A stretch of 64,000 nt of DNA from Auricularia sp. M13 (lineage: Eukaryota > Basidiomycota > Agaricomycetes > Auriculariales > Auriculariaceae): positions 1,488,001 through 1,552,000 of the forward strand of contig CM073203.1 of assembly GCA_037042915.1 (NCBI GenBank). The letters are read 5' to 3'. Of this stretch, positions 1 to 13,002 are shown one piece after another. Numbering within the stretch: the first letter of the stretch is position 1; each line of letters starts with the position of its first letter. The notes beneath the pieces were generated by a model. That model was not told the origin of the DNA. It worked only from the letters and a program-made list of their open reading frames with translations, and did no database searches. Made by a program: the position numbers and the translations under genes.

Positions 1-2418
1 GAAGATCGAAATTCAAAGTCGCGATCGAAACGGTGTGGGAGTCTGCACGCACGACCGGTGCAGTCAGAGTCTCACTCCTAAAAAGTCATACTGTATCAAC
101 TATCATATGCAATGATTGCAATCCATTGCAAAATTGCTGACTGAGTAAGAACGGCAATTGAGAAGCAGAGGTCAGGATCGACGCGTGGATTCCGGGCCAC
201 GATTAGCATCACTTACTTACTAAACAAACTCCCGCGGCCCGGCAGCTTCGAATGAGGCCCCTAACAGTCATTTGAGTAATAAAGAGTTGGAAGTAGTTAC
301 GACGCACCGTCCCCGTGCAGCGAGAAGCCCTCAGATTACAGATTAGACTGATGATCATCCCATGAGTTGGTTATAGTTACACTTATGCTTTGGCATGTCA
401 GAGGTACAGTAAGTATAGGAGCTCTTGCCAAAGCGCGATCGCGACTTGGAAGAATTCGAAGGACGTCCCCGCCGAATCTGGAATCTGGATGCCGAAGACG
501 CAAGAGGAGACTTGGACTTAGGCACACTCGCTCAACAAAGTACGTCACGACCCACGATCATCATCAACTTCTGTCAAGCACTACCAGGCACACGCGCTGC
601 CGGATACGTATATGGAGGTTCCCACCGAATCTCATCGCGCATCGGGCATCTCGTACTTTACCGCATTCATGCATTCCATCATCCATTCCCCAAGTACAGT
701 AACAGTAAGAACCGGTACTGTACTCAATCTGCATCTCGCGATCGGGCCCGACGCGCGCTGAGGGGCCAGGCACGGCGTGATGATGCAATCCAGCAGCCTG
801 AGCGTTCGTCGTTGCAGTGGCTGGCGAGGTCCTCGGGCACTGCAGGTCAGATGAACGATGGCCAGGCGGTCAGGCGCCTCGAGTCGCGGACGAGCTGACG
901 TCGATGACTGGAACTCAGAGCTCATCTGGCCAGGCGACGACGACGACGGATAGGGGCTGCGCAGAATTAGATCCGCGAAGCAAGGGGGATTTGCACGGCA
1001 CTCAACTGCGCGACCGGAACTGACAGGAAGGACAGGGTTTTCGAACGCTTGCTTATCTCAGTCTCAGTCTGGTTGGTTGGTTGCCGGCTCTGATTTATGC
1101 ATACGCATATGCATACTGTAATTGTTGCTGCTTTGGGTATGGTACAGTATGGTGGGTGTGGGTATGTTGGATGAGATGAGATAGACCGGGGATGCGCTCA
1201 ATCCGACGCGAGAGATGTACTTATTACAGTGTAGTCGATCTATTTCCGGTCATTATCATTGTGTATGTAATGGATACTGTACTTACCTCCGTTTGTTCGC
1301 TCGCGGTTGATGATGACGACGGTAGGTAATTTAATCAATAATGAGAGTCTGGAGCGATGCACGCTCACAGGTGTTTCTTTAGTCGCCGGCGAAAGCTGTC
1401 AATGGGGAGCTGCCAGAAGCGGGCTGCGCTCTAACTGCGCAACAGGTATAATAAGTAGCCGTATGTATGTAATGAAAGATCATATCTTACACCTGCTGCG
1501 CCCACGCCGATGTCTATTTTCTGCGCAACAAACGCAACAGAAATCCGCTGGAGAACGAGAAGTTAACAAGCAACTTGCAGTAGTTTCAGCAGGGCAATCC
1601 GGAGCCGAGTCCTAATAACAGCAAAGGAAACGTCGTCGCTGGCCGTCAGCTCCCGTAGGTAGAGTATTCCCGGTGCAGCGACGCGGATTATGTATGCATT
1701 ACTTATCGAGCGGACGATGCGGTGGGAAGCTGGGACAGTATGAGTCAGGACTGGATTTGAATGAAATCTCCGGGCGTCGGGCCCGCGAAGCATCAGATTC
1801 AGAAATGTGGGGTACTTGCATCCGTCAGGCCGCGGGATCACTGGTGACTGGAGACGGGTTGCGGGTTGCGCGTCGCGGGCGGCTGCGCAGAGGTCACGGT
1901 CTCATCATGGGAAAGGATGCGACGACTCGAGCGGTGCGGCGATTTGGAGGTGTTCGATCGCGCGAGGCTGCTGTTTGTCCGTGCGCGGCAATTGGTGAGG
2001 GCGTGTAAAGTAACTAACTTGTACATAATGCGCGCGGTGGCGGTGCCGCAGGAATTCACCCCGGGAATCTGCCGAGAGCGGGCGGGTGGGTGTCTGGGGT
2101 CCCGCTTGCGCAACGTGCGACTGGCTGGCGAGTGACACTCTGACCAGAGCGACTGAGGCCGGCCGCGGCTGGGCGGTGTGCCGCTGGACACTTGAATGAC
2201 TGGATGCGACTGGACTGGACGTAGACTCAGCTCGTTATTATTGGCGAGGCACGGGCGGGCGGCTGGAAGTATAACGATTTACGTGATTTATGATTTAGTG
2301 CGATTGTTGCCCGTTTCGAGTTGGCGCGGCGATAAGGGTGCGTTCGGCGCGTCTCTGCTCAGCTGTCGGAGTTTGGGCCAATTGGGCGGGCGCCTTTGTG
2401 TTTGCAGCATAAAGCCGG
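1..2418. other. Gene-poor 5' flank, no gene supported
   Basis: No reading frame here looks like a protein domain, and no pair of frames can be joined by good splice sites into one. The open frames between about 340 and 2000 are arginine- and serine-rich shadows of GC-rich DNA. The stretch contains several copies of the heptamer TACTGTA/TACAGTA (near 90, 405, 695, 715, 1115, 1140 and 1275). It most probably serves as the long upstream region of the WOPR regulator gene that follows. Confidence 0.5.
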
Positions 2419-2425
2419 TATAAAT
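2419..2425 (+). promoter_or_regulatory. TATA box of the WOPR gene
   Basis: TATAAAT lies 85 bases upstream of the proposed ATG at 2510. The same 70-90 base TATA-to-ATG spacing is seen for the DUF6534 and SDR genes further along. It argues that transcription starts near 2450 and that ATGs upstream of about 2450, such as 2422, are not used. Confidence 0.55.
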
Positions 2426-2509
2426 GGAGCACGCCATGCCTCTCTGCAAGCCGCCTGCTCAGGCTGCCCCGCTGCCCCGACGCTGCCGACGACGACGACG
2501 ACGACGACG

Positions 2510-3650
2510 ATGAGTGGCCGCTCGATGAGATGCACCAGCTCGGGCATCAAGGTCGCGTGCGTCCACCGCCTCCGCTGCCGCCGCCGCGGACTCAGGGCTG
2601 ACCGGCGCCTGCCTGTACAGCACGCCCGACGAGGCCAAGCTGCTCGTGCACGCCGTCGTGCTCGGCCTGCTGCCCAAGATCCAGTGGAGGCTCAGCGCCG
2701 AGGAGCGGCGCGACATCCGGCCCGGCGACGTCTTCGTCTGGCAGGACCACGCCGCGAACGCCGACTCCGGCGGAGCCTCCCTCGAGCGCTGGACGGACGG
2801 TACGCTCAGCCAGTCCAGCCCGTTGCCGCTGCTGACGACGCGCAGGTCGACACTGGGGCCCCAGCCGGATGCGCGATGTACGCGGCATACAGCAGCCTGC
2901 TTGTAGCCACTGACCCCCCTTTGCTCTTGCAGGAATTTCTTTTTTATTACGAGCGCGAGAACGAGAACGACGACCTGGGCTACACCCGGGACCCGGGCAC
3001 GTCGCGCATGATCAGGTACGCACGCTGCGCCCTGGCTTGGCTCTCGCTGTCGCTGACCGCAACCCAGCGTCGACCCGTCGCGGTACATGCAGCGCGACCA
3101 GATGCCCACGGGCCCGCGCGCGCCGGCGCTCCCGCTCAACGCGAACGGCGCGCTCAACCCGAACCGGCTCATCAAGCAGGCCTACTCCGTCGTCGTCCTC
3201 ACCGGCGGCCAGCCGTCCAAATGGCACATGAGTAAGTCCCGTCCCTTTGTCATCAGCCTGACCTGACCACCACCAGCCACGTACTTCACAAAGGCGAGCC
3301 TCGCCAAGCTGCGCTCGGTGCGCGAGCACCCGCAGCTGCGCGCGCTCAGCGTGCCCGAGGGCCAGTACATCTTCTTCAAGTCGTACAAGGCCCAGCTCGC
3401 CTCGCGCACGCTGCCGCACCAACAGCCGCAGCAGCCCGCAACGCCCGCGCTGCCGGGGCTCGCGTCGGTCATCACGACGCCGCTGCACACCGCGCGCTCG
3501 CCGCCGCCCGGGCCCGTGTCGCGCTACGCGACGCCCGGCCTGCCGTCGCCGACGGACCTGCTGCCCAAGGGCTACCCGCGCCGTCTCCCCGAGGACCAAC
3601 GCGCCATCCAGGCTTTCCAGCGGTACTCCCCGCCGCGTGTCGAGCCCTGA
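2510..3650 (+). CDS. WOPR-domain (Gti1/Pac2 family) transcription factor
   Basis: This is a fungal DNA-binding regulator; known members (Wor1, Gti1, Pac2, Ryp1) control morphological and developmental switches in the nucleus. Model exons are 2510-2513, 2596-2799, 2846-2877, 2933-3015, 3068-3231 and 3277-3650, giving 286 aa with every join in phase. The first WOPR half holds WRLSAEERRDI, VFVWQDH and the hallmark WTDG-RHWGPSRMRDEFLFYYE, the last split over two introns. The second half holds LIKQAYSV, KWHMTTYFT and the closing VPEGQYIFFKSYKAQ. The C-terminal 80 residues are rich in Pro, Ser and Arg, as is usual. The first exon, ATG plus one base with a weak GTGGCC donor, is the doubtful part: there is no in-frame ATG in the next exon, and this join is the only one found that fits the TATA box. 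It stands alone between two long gene-poor stretches. Confidence 0.88.
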
Positions 3651-6600
3651 TGGCGCGTTGTCCGCCTCCCCCCGATCTGGCCTACCCTACTTGTGTATTT
3701 TTTTGCTTTGCTTTGCCTTGCATGACTTATCTGCCCCGTTGCCTCAGCTACATTCCCCGTACACGCCCTCACCTTGCCTTGCCTCTTGCTTTCCTTGTAT
3801 GTACATTGTACACCAGCAGTAAGTAGTCGCCCGCCCGCGATCCTCCTCATTGTACTCTAGCCCGCTAATAGTGTCGAGTGAAGAATTGAATTGACCGTTA
3901 GTGCACAGCAGCAGCGCGCGGACCCTAGGAATCGGCTGGAGGCATCAGACATGCATGGGCTTGCCGGAAAGGGGATGTTTGCGCCTTTGTCAATGCGTGT
4001 TTCCTTCCCTCGGGCATCTGCGAGGACAGACAGACAGCAAGCGGCCCGTCCGTCGGGACCACTAGCAACTCCCCTTCGCGCATTCTCAGGCTGGGCAAAC
4101 ATCCTCCGCGTCCCTTCCCTTCCCTAACTTACTGACGCCCGGCCGAACTTTTAGGGTTCGCCAAACAGAACCCGGGGGCTGCGCCCGTTTTGGCTGCTTA
4201 TGGACCTGGGACCGCAGCCGGCGTCGGGTGCTGGACGAGTGGCAGCTGATGATGACTACCTAGGACTGGAAGATGATCGCCAGCCAGCCAGCGGGCGGGC
4301 CTGCTGGAGTGTACTTATGGTATGATGCAGGATGATACATATGTACACACCGTCCTGCGCCCAGTCATCTTCGGAGAAATACGTGCGATCGTCTCTCGTA
4401 GACCTTCTAACTTAACCTCAGCCCTCAGGGGAAAACAGGGCGAGAGTCGCGACCGCGGGATCTACCGCAGTGACGCGATGGGGTCGGGATTATCTAAGTC
4501 TTCATCTCCAATCAATCCAATTCGGCGCCTGGGCGATCATCAATGATTCACACAATGTGATTGAAAAACTCTAGATCTTACTGTAAGCAACGGGTACGTA
4601 CGTACGTGCTCATCTCGTTCGAGTTGTTTGTCTCCGCATCTTCCCCAGCCTGAGAATGTTACAGTCTGAGTAGGTTAGGTCAGGTAAGATTGTGGACGCC
4701 TGATCGCAGAGACGCGTTTCGGACGACTCCGGACAGCTATGTGTGGTGTGAGGTAGCAACTTGGCCACGGGAGCGTCACAGTCAAATTTACGCGAGTGCG
4801 ACATCGGGCGTGCGTGGAACGGCTCAGGTGACGGGTCCGCGTACCGGCGAGAAGTCTCTGGCACACCGCACGCGGGGCTGTCGGCGCTGTCTTCTTTGAC
4901 GGACGGGTGACGGGTGACGGGTGACGGGAATGCGTCAGTACACGTGCGGTACATACAGTACATGCCACTGACAGCGTTTTGTATTGAACTGACTGGCTGC
5001 TACTCCTATGTCACCTCACGTGCGCACTGCGTTCAACCGTAGTAACATAAATACATAGCAGATTGCGTTGGGGTGTTACTGTTAGTGCAAAGGTGCCACC
5101 AGTCGCAGGGTCCAGTAACAACGAGTGACAGGATGAGCATGAGCATGAGCACTGGCCGTCCTATTCAATTGAATGGATCTGCACACACCGTGGGAACGCG
5201 AGCGCGAGCGCGACGGGGGTGAAATAAGGCGGAACCCGGACGTGTCCTCTTTGCAGCCAAGCTATGCCAGAAGAGGGACTCGGACTTTCCGCGCTGCTAG
5301 GCATAGGCGCTGCAGGTGCAAATGCAAAGGGGGGAGGCGGGGTGACTTCCGGCTGCTGGGAGTGGCAAGAGAGATGGTTCCCTTGTACACAGCATGGTAT
5401 CGGCCGTACACTGGCAGTTATGCAGCCGTCTACAGTCTGGTGAGAGCCAGTGCTTCTGCAGACAGACAGATGCGATCACGCTGGCCGCTGCAGGAGAGGG
5501 CAGCGAGCACGACATAGTTGTTAGTAGGCGAGTTTGAGCGATCTGCGGCCGCGTATTTCTGAAAGGAGACTGTGCGTGATCAGCTGCAGATGCTGCAGCG
5601 CCTGCAGGGGGCGCACTGGGCTCGGTCGGGAGAGATTAATTGTGCCCCGGAGAAGCCCGCCGTACGTCAAGCGCAGGCGCCTGGGGGTGCGGGATTGGGC
5701 ACTGGGCCGCAACGGTCACCCCCAGCGCTCTCGCAGCCTGGGGATTGCTGGGCCGGCTCCGGGAGAGGAGTCTGTCTGACTGCTGACAACCGCATGTAGT
5801 CAATTCCGTAGGTACCCTCGAGCATTCAACAACGCATCGCATCGCATCGCTCAGCGTCTGAGCACTGAGCACGGGAGCGCGCACGCACGACGCACGTCTG
5901 GTCTCGCCATGGCTACCCTTCTTACCCGATAGGCAGGCGCAAACCGCGCCATTCTGTCGGCCAGCTCGATGGCGCTGCACGTCGATCGCGTCCCGCCATC
6001 GAGCGCACCATCCCGGCTCTCTGCCAGTCCGGTCGCGCGACCATAGGACCACCTAGCGCGCCCATGGATCCGCAGACCCCCCGCTGGCAGGCCGTCGTAA
6101 ATCCCTGTAGAAAAGGCGCCGTAAGTCCCAGCGCGGGCGCGGCGTTCCCCAATGCATGCACGATTCCCATGCAAATGTACTAATATTTACGCCATGGAGT
6201 AAGACTTTAAGCGACCAGAAACACTAATATTAAAATGGGACAGGCAGGAGAGACGCTGGGCACGGTGCATTGTGCACTGTGGCCGCATTGGGACGAGGGA
6301 TCGACATTTTGAGTCCCCATTCGAGGCCGGCGAGCATGCCATGCCTGGTGGCACAGCTTCAATTTGCACGGCAGGGGGCCCTGCGCGGCTATTACGCTGC
6401 GCGTTGCGTGGGGCCCGTTGAGTTATGCTTTTGGCGTCTGCTCGCAGGGGCTTCGACGCAGAAATCAAAAGGCACGGTACTACAGCCACACCGTACGATG
6501 TCGCCTAGTAAGACTGAGCGCCTCTGGGTAGCAACTGTCGGAGTGAGGCCTTTACATGTGCGACGGCCGACGGCGATGGGTGCCTATCCCCCGCAGTCTA

Positions 6601-8773
6601 TCGCCATTCGTGATCCCTGGCCTGGGGCGCCGGCGTCAGACACTGAGACAGCCTGAGACTGACAGACAGGTCGGCGATTTCTCCTTACAGCGTCGGCATA
6701 AGTACTGTACCGTATACACTTGAGGATCGGGGTGCGCCAGTGTACGCATCAAGATTCAATGACCGTCACCGTAGCAAGCGCTCTCACGCGGACTGAATGC
6801 GCGGCCAGATGGGGCATATCGCCGGCGCCCGGCGATAGAAAAACGAGGGCCTCCTCGGGATCGGTCCCGCGGCGCGCTTCGAACTGTTCGAATCTGCTTC
6901 AACCAGGAGCCTGACCCCCACAGTGAATTCGGAATGCAGGAGCCTAGAATCTGAGGAGCCACGGTCCACGGGAAGCGAACAGATCCTCATCGAATCGAAT
7001 CTCATCCTGGATCCTCCCAGAGCCACCAGTGCCAGAGAGCGATGCGTGATCGGTGACTGGCTGCTGGCTGGACGGCTCCACCATCGAGATTCCAGATTCC
7101 AGATTCAATACTGTTCAGGCTCGGGAGGAACGTGCCAGAGAATGCAATGCGAATGGGCACCGCTGGAGTCGGATCCGCGGGCCCTGCACGCCGGACAGCA
7201 TGCCAGCGCGGCGAATTGCAGTCAATTCAAGCCCGATCGTCGCTCAGGCTGCTGCAGAATCCGAGTCCATCCAGTGTATAGGTCCCGCGCGGCCTCGGGA
7301 GAGTAAAGCTGCGAAGTGTGAGGGAGAAGCAGGGGCTGTTACTGTTTGGCCCATACACATACCTAATACATTAGACACCTCACGCGGGCTCCTCGTCATC
7401 GGCCAGGTGGGACATACAATACATCCAATACACTTCCGTGGCCAGCACCGTAGGGATTCCGGCCTGCGCTTCCTGTGTGGTCATACCGGGCAGAGACACA
7501 CACACCAATGAAGCAACGACGCTCGCCCGGCCTAGCCTGAGCTGGACCCACCCAGCTCGTGCCCGGGAGGACGGCTGCCTGGCAGTGAGTCCCACGTCGG
7601 GATCCCTGACAGAAATTCAGGGTGCATGAGCATCGATAAGCCGCAGTCACGCGCGCGCGCACGTTTCCCCCGCCCGTTCCGCCCTCGCTCGCTCGTCAGC
7701 TATTCCTGGGTGGCCGAGCGCTATTTTTGACAAGGCAAGATGAGCAATAATCGATAATCGAAGATAGTGTGTCTATAAATGAGGCGTGAGTACTGAGCAC
7801 GAGCGCGGGCGCCAATAATAATAATGTGAATACACTCGAGTCCTCCGAAGTATCAGCAATCGCACTGCAATTTCCGCAAGGTTGTTTCGAAATCGATGTC
7901 GATGCCCCGGGCGTGTTTAAGATTGAATTGGCCGCGGCACTGGAACGCGGATGGTCATGAGTAGGTATCTGGGGTCTGCCTTCCCTCGGCGGCCATGGCC
8001 AACAGCGATCGTTTCCCAGAACGCAGAGTTCCGAGTCAGGCTGCTAGTGCAAACACGCACTGGCACGATTCTCTGGCGTATTAGACCTTTGCACGAGGAC
8101 GTGAGTCACTGCGAGAAGACGGGACGACACGCATGCACAAGCACCGAGAGCCTAGAGGCATACAGTATGTATTGCATCTTAGGCATCCCATTCTATGTTA
8201 CGCTGCTACACTGGCAGAGTATGACTGGCCCGCGATCGCACTGATCCGCATGCAGGTCGCACGTTCCACGGAAGGAGCCACCTCAAGCAAGCACGGTGAG
8301 CAAAGCAAAAGCCTCACACGAGGCCTGAGGCTGAGCCAGGCTTCCACTGTTCAGTGCTGACGTGCAAGCGTCCGAGGTTGGTCGGGTCGGGCGCGGGGAT
8401 GCCCAGGTTTGCCTCGTGGAGTTGGGCGAGTATCCCGCGGCGTCTACTGTGTAGCATCCCCGAAGCGCGCGGGATCAACGGAGAGGTACTGAGCACTGAG
8501 CACGGATGACGTGAAAAAGCGCTGGGGAACTCGGGACGCGAGGGCGGAATGCTAACGGCCATTGTAACAATGACCATGCCACCGCGGAGCGCGCAAAAGG
8601 TCCGCGAAGCAGTCTGTCAAGATGTACAGCTGAGCCCGGTTCCGAGGGTGTCGTGCGTGGCGCGTGGCTTGTGACGTTGCAGCAGAAGAAAAGCAAAGGC
8701 GAAAACAGTTGTATACTGTTACAGAAACACAGCGAGGGCAGGCAGGCGGGCTTTCGTGTCACGTAGCAGGGGA
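3651..8773. other. 5.1 kb gene-poor interval
   Basis: No gene can be supported on either strand. Frames are short, overlap each other and show no motif or splice structure. Items seen are a G-quadruplex motif at 4905-4928, three copies of a CTGAGCAC-type motif (near 5855, 7790 and 8490), several TACTGTA heptamers and short CG-alternating runs (near 7655). It may hold regulatory DNA, a noncoding transcript or old transposon debris that I cannot recognise. Confidence 0.45.
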
Positions 8774-9438
8774 CTATGCCGTGGGCGTCGGGTTGGTCTC
8801 GGCAGCAGGCGCGGTCGAGGTGGGCGTGGGCTGGGCGGCGCCGATTTTGGCGAGCCACTTGTCGACGGCCTTGGAGTGCATGGAGAAGTTGACGACCGAG
8901 TCGTGGACCTCGTTGACGATGCCGTCCTTGTCGATGCAGAACGTGACGCGGCCTGGCATGCGCAGTCACAGTCAAAACCAACTGAGTCATCTTTTGCTCG
9001 CCGTCTCGCTCACCGTCTGTGAGGCCGAAGAAGCCCTTGGGGACGTGGTAGGCCTTGCGGGCGTCGCCGTTGGCGTCGGAGAGGATGGGATAGCCCAGCT
9101 TGTGCTCGTCGACGAACTTCTTCTGCTTGGCCACGGGGTCGCCGCTGATGCCGACGACCTGGACGCCGCTGCGCTTGAAGTGGTCGTTGGCGGTGATGGC
9201 GTCGCGGAACTCGCACGCCTCGCGCGTGCAGCCGTACGTGCCTGCCAGAGCGCGTGGTCAGCGTGGGCGTCCCCGGGCGCTGGGCTGGCAGTGGCAGGGA
9301 CGCGTTACCGGAAGCGGGATAGAAGAACACGACGAGCGGGACGCCCTTGGTGCCCGGCTCGATCGCGTAGTCGTTGCCTTCGGCGTCCTTGAGCGTCACG
9401 GCCGGCGCCTTGGAATTCAGCAGCGGGTGCGGGGCCAT
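8774..9438 (-). CDS. PrxQ/BCP-type thioredoxin peroxidase
   Basis: It reduces hydrogen peroxide and alkyl hydroperoxides using thioredoxin. Exons on the minus strand are 9438-9309, 9241-9014 and 8952-8774, giving 178 aa with both joins in phase. The peroxidatic Cys48 and resolving Cys53 sit in TYGCTREACEFRD, five residues apart as in atypical two-cysteine PrxQ enzymes. GISGD and the C-terminal RVTFCIDKDGIV complete the AhpC/TSA fold. The tail ends in a low-complexity Thr/Pro/Ala stretch of about 20 residues. The closest known fungal type is Dot5, which is nuclear, but no clear targeting signal is visible here. Length is usual for the family. The first ATG of the frame is used. Confidence 0.93.
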
Positions 9439-12400
9439 CGTGGAGGTCGTTGCTGGCTGGCGGCTGATTCTCTGTCCGGCCTCTTTCGCCCGGCTCGGCC
9501 CGCACGCCAGCCGGAGCTGTCTCCGCGGATATCTGCGCGCCCTAGCAAAAACTCAATGGACGGCCAAACTGGGCATTTCTGGCGATATTTCCGGACTGTG
9601 CAGCGCGCGCATCTGCGTCTCAGCGTGCTCGTCGTGCTTCTCATACGCGCGTCGGTGCGCAGCATCACGGCCAACAGCTGTCGCATGGTCTCCAGCGCCT
9701 CCAGCAATACAGAGGAACTTGACAGCCTGACCGGCATCTTCTCCTGCGCACGAGTGGCCCAACGACTGCGTCTTCGGCAAGGCAATACATTACTTAGCCC
9801 TCAGCATCCATGTCTATCCGGAGCAAGCATACAATATGGATGTGCGCGCGCCTCCACCCATCGCGAATACCGGCTCAGGGGACCTGGGACGTCGCGGGGA
9901 TGTGCAGCCGGCCATCGATAACGTCTCCTCCCCATGCATAATGCGCCTGGCACTGGCATCCTGGATCCGGACAGCCTGCAAGAAGTGAATTCTCTGCCCC
10001 GGAATGTGGAATTCGAACGTCGACCCATGGCGCGTTCAATTGACATCCCGCGGTGGACGCCCGTGCCGCGACGCTCAAGTTTCTGCCGCTCCACTGAGTG
10101 GGATCGCCCCTCAGGCTCGCAGCGTCTGTTCTGTTCTGTTCTGTTCGTCTCCGTCCTTGTCGATGTGCTGCTTATTGCCCCCATGCGGCCCGTGGACGGT
10201 GGAGCGACTGGCATGTTGGGTGTTGGGTGTTGGGTGTTGGGCCCACATGCACTAACTGTGATCCCATACAGTAGCCAGTCTGCCAGGGACACTCTCAGGA
10301 CCGCATGCGGTATGCCATGGGGCTCTCCCCACAATAGACGTATGGGGCAGCCGGGGCGAGAAGAGGCCAGGTCGTCCCGAGTGAGCTGTCCAGCGTGTAC
10401 ATGTCGCGTGCGTTCTTGTTCTGCCTGGACTAGCGCCGCTGGGACCCCGGACGCGACTCGGAGTGAATTCATTCGGATTCCCTGCCTGGTGCCAGTCCCA
10501 TGTCGTGCTCGCGCTGTCAGTCATAGTCACATGCTGATGCTTGCCCTAGACATGGAGTCGGCGGTAACAATCCATGCTTCCCCCCGTCGCCTGCTGTACT
10601 TTATCTCTGCGCTAGGCCGTGTTTGGGCCCGCTCAATGCGCGACTCCATCTGACACGGCGCCTTCCATCTTGGTCGTTCTGCTTCGAACGCATATCATAG
10701 GTACCCCAGGCCTCAGCTTCGAGCTTCGCGTGATGATCTGAACGCTGGACTCTGGACTCTTGGCTCTGGAGCAGCGCTCAGAGTCACAAGGCAAAGACAT
10801 CAGCATGCCTTGATCGACAGATGCATTTTCACTGGGAAGACAAGAAACTTCATTCATCTCCACCGTCCGGGCTGCAGGGCGTACCTCCTGTACATAATGA
10901 TGCCGCGAAGGTGGACGCATCTAGCGCAGATGGCGGGCGCCCATCTCCTCGAGGACCTGCCACCGACTCAGCCACTGACATCAGCGCGACCAGACTGAGA
11001 TTCTCACTGCGTTTCGCCTGGAACGTCCCTAGCCCGTCCTCTCCCCCTGTCCCTTCCACCTACGTCATCGCCCGCCCCGTTTTGTGTTGCCTGCGCCTCG
11101 GGCTGCATCTCTTCTCAATCTCCTCCCGGCCATCGCCCAGCGCCAATGCATTATTCGCGCGCATTGCCAACCTGAAATTCCCATGAGCTGGATAGATACC
11201 CGGGACGCACCCTCGAATCTCAGATCGACTTGCTTGGACTCGGAGTCGACGCTTGCTGCTGCAATTGGGGCAGAGTGCCTGGCGACCCTGACAGCCCAAT
11301 TGCAAAGTTTCCAACCCTCGCGATCGCGTCGTTGCTTGTTCTTTCATTTCCACGCACAATTCAGATTGCGAAGCACGTGACTGCTCTCCTCTCCTCCGCG
11401 CGCCTATTCTTCCCACCCCAGGCTTTGAGTAGTAGTACCCTTCTCGACGCCAGAGCCGCTTCCGAGCACGCCACTGCGACTGAGTACTAGAAGCACATTC
11501 CAATTCGTTGAGCGCTGATTTCCTGAGTCCCTTTCAACAGTCAACTTGGGAACGCGGCGGCCTTCTGGATCGACGAACCCCGACCAACCTGAGATCGCAT
11601 GGAATAGTCCTGGACTGTTGTGGCTTTTCTCAATGGGTGGCCCACGTCGGCGGCGCGCGTAAATCGCCTGTTTTGCAATTGCATTGTGTTGGGCGAGGCG
11701 AGTGTTGACTGGAATATGAATAGGTTTGGACACGATGGCCTCCGACGTCCGACGAGGGGCACTACGTGCGCTGCGTACGTACGTGTTTACTCAGGCTGTA
11801 ACTACGCAATTAGTAGGAACGGCTGCATAGCAACCTACCGGCGGCGCGCACTGCGAGGTCCGACATCCACCTGCTGAATGAGCGCGTGGACACTGGAACT
11901 CGGCCTTAGAGCTAGGTACTCCCATGCTCGACTATTCAAATTCAGGGCCGGATGCTGCCCCGCGTCAACGTTGAACGAGTAGACTTCGCGCGAGTCTTCC
12001 CAGACTGCACACTGGCAGTAGTCGCCGCTGCCACACAAGTTACCAGCGGCCAGACTGCCTATTCTGCACAGTCGTTCCGTACTGTCAGACGCGGCGAAGC
12101 CGATCCTCGGAAAGGGGACCAATTCAGTGAATCATACCGTGACAGTGTGGCCAATTCCCAGAGCAGTACTCTCAGAGGTCTGTAAGGCCTGTATGCCTGT
12201 CGATGTCTGATAGAGATAGGAAATATATGACGACCTTACCGTTGAGAGCATTGAGTTACCCTCGTACCATTCAGAGGTTTCGGGCGTGGTGGGGGGGGAA
12301 GGGATGAGAAGCCAGTGTAGACTAAGAGACATTGATGGCTGCCGTACATGAAGCATCGATCCGAGCGCACGCAAAATATGCAACGGTGCACCTCTATTCA

Positions 12401-13002
12401 CGCACCCTGCGTTAAAATTCCAAGCGAATGATGCTTCGTATATGACTGGCCTTATAAAAGAGCGGATGGTTGCACCCAGGCGAAGTGTCATAGAATGACC
12501 AGACTTTGCGGAACGATGTTCAGTAGAGCTCCTCGCTTGCTTAAAAAATCCCTCCGATAATACCAACTGGTGAATTGAACTTCGTTGCTGTTGCTGCGGA
12601 TTCTATCCAGGTATTGCGTCGATTGCCGTGTTCACTGTGCGAGGCATCCGGAACGACCGTACGGGTTTGCCCAGAGGGCACGATGTTGTCATGTCCGAGG
12701 TGCGGCTGTCCACCGTCCAACAGTGTTCGGGCAAGCTGACGGTTGAGCGCGGGCAACTAGCAGCACTTCAGATGAATTGACACCTGATAGCGCCCAACAC
12801 GGAAAGGGAAATAAAAATTGATTTTGGCGGCAGGATAGGGTGCGGAGGGGTGGGTAGATTATACGATGGACGGCGCACAGCAGCCTCTCTCTTCTATCAT
12901 AGCTCTAACTGAACGATGAGTACCGGCGACGGACGAAGGGAAACGATGTGAAAGACTGACCGACCAGTCCTTTGCTCTATCCACGCTCAGTTGGGGCACA
13001 GC
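9439..13002. other. 3.6 kb gene-poor interval
   Basis: No coding gene is supported. It separates the 5' end of the peroxiredoxin gene from the 3' end of the COX6 gene. It holds a TTCTG pentamer run (10127-10146), a four-copy G-quadruplex repeat (10218-10241) and scattered TACAGTA motifs. Open frames are shadows without recognisable domains. Confidence 0.45.

Noticed and set aside
425-898. 157-codon plus-strand frame near the left edge
   Set aside because: It overlaps other frames in the same GC-rich patch, with no domain, splice logic or TATA box.
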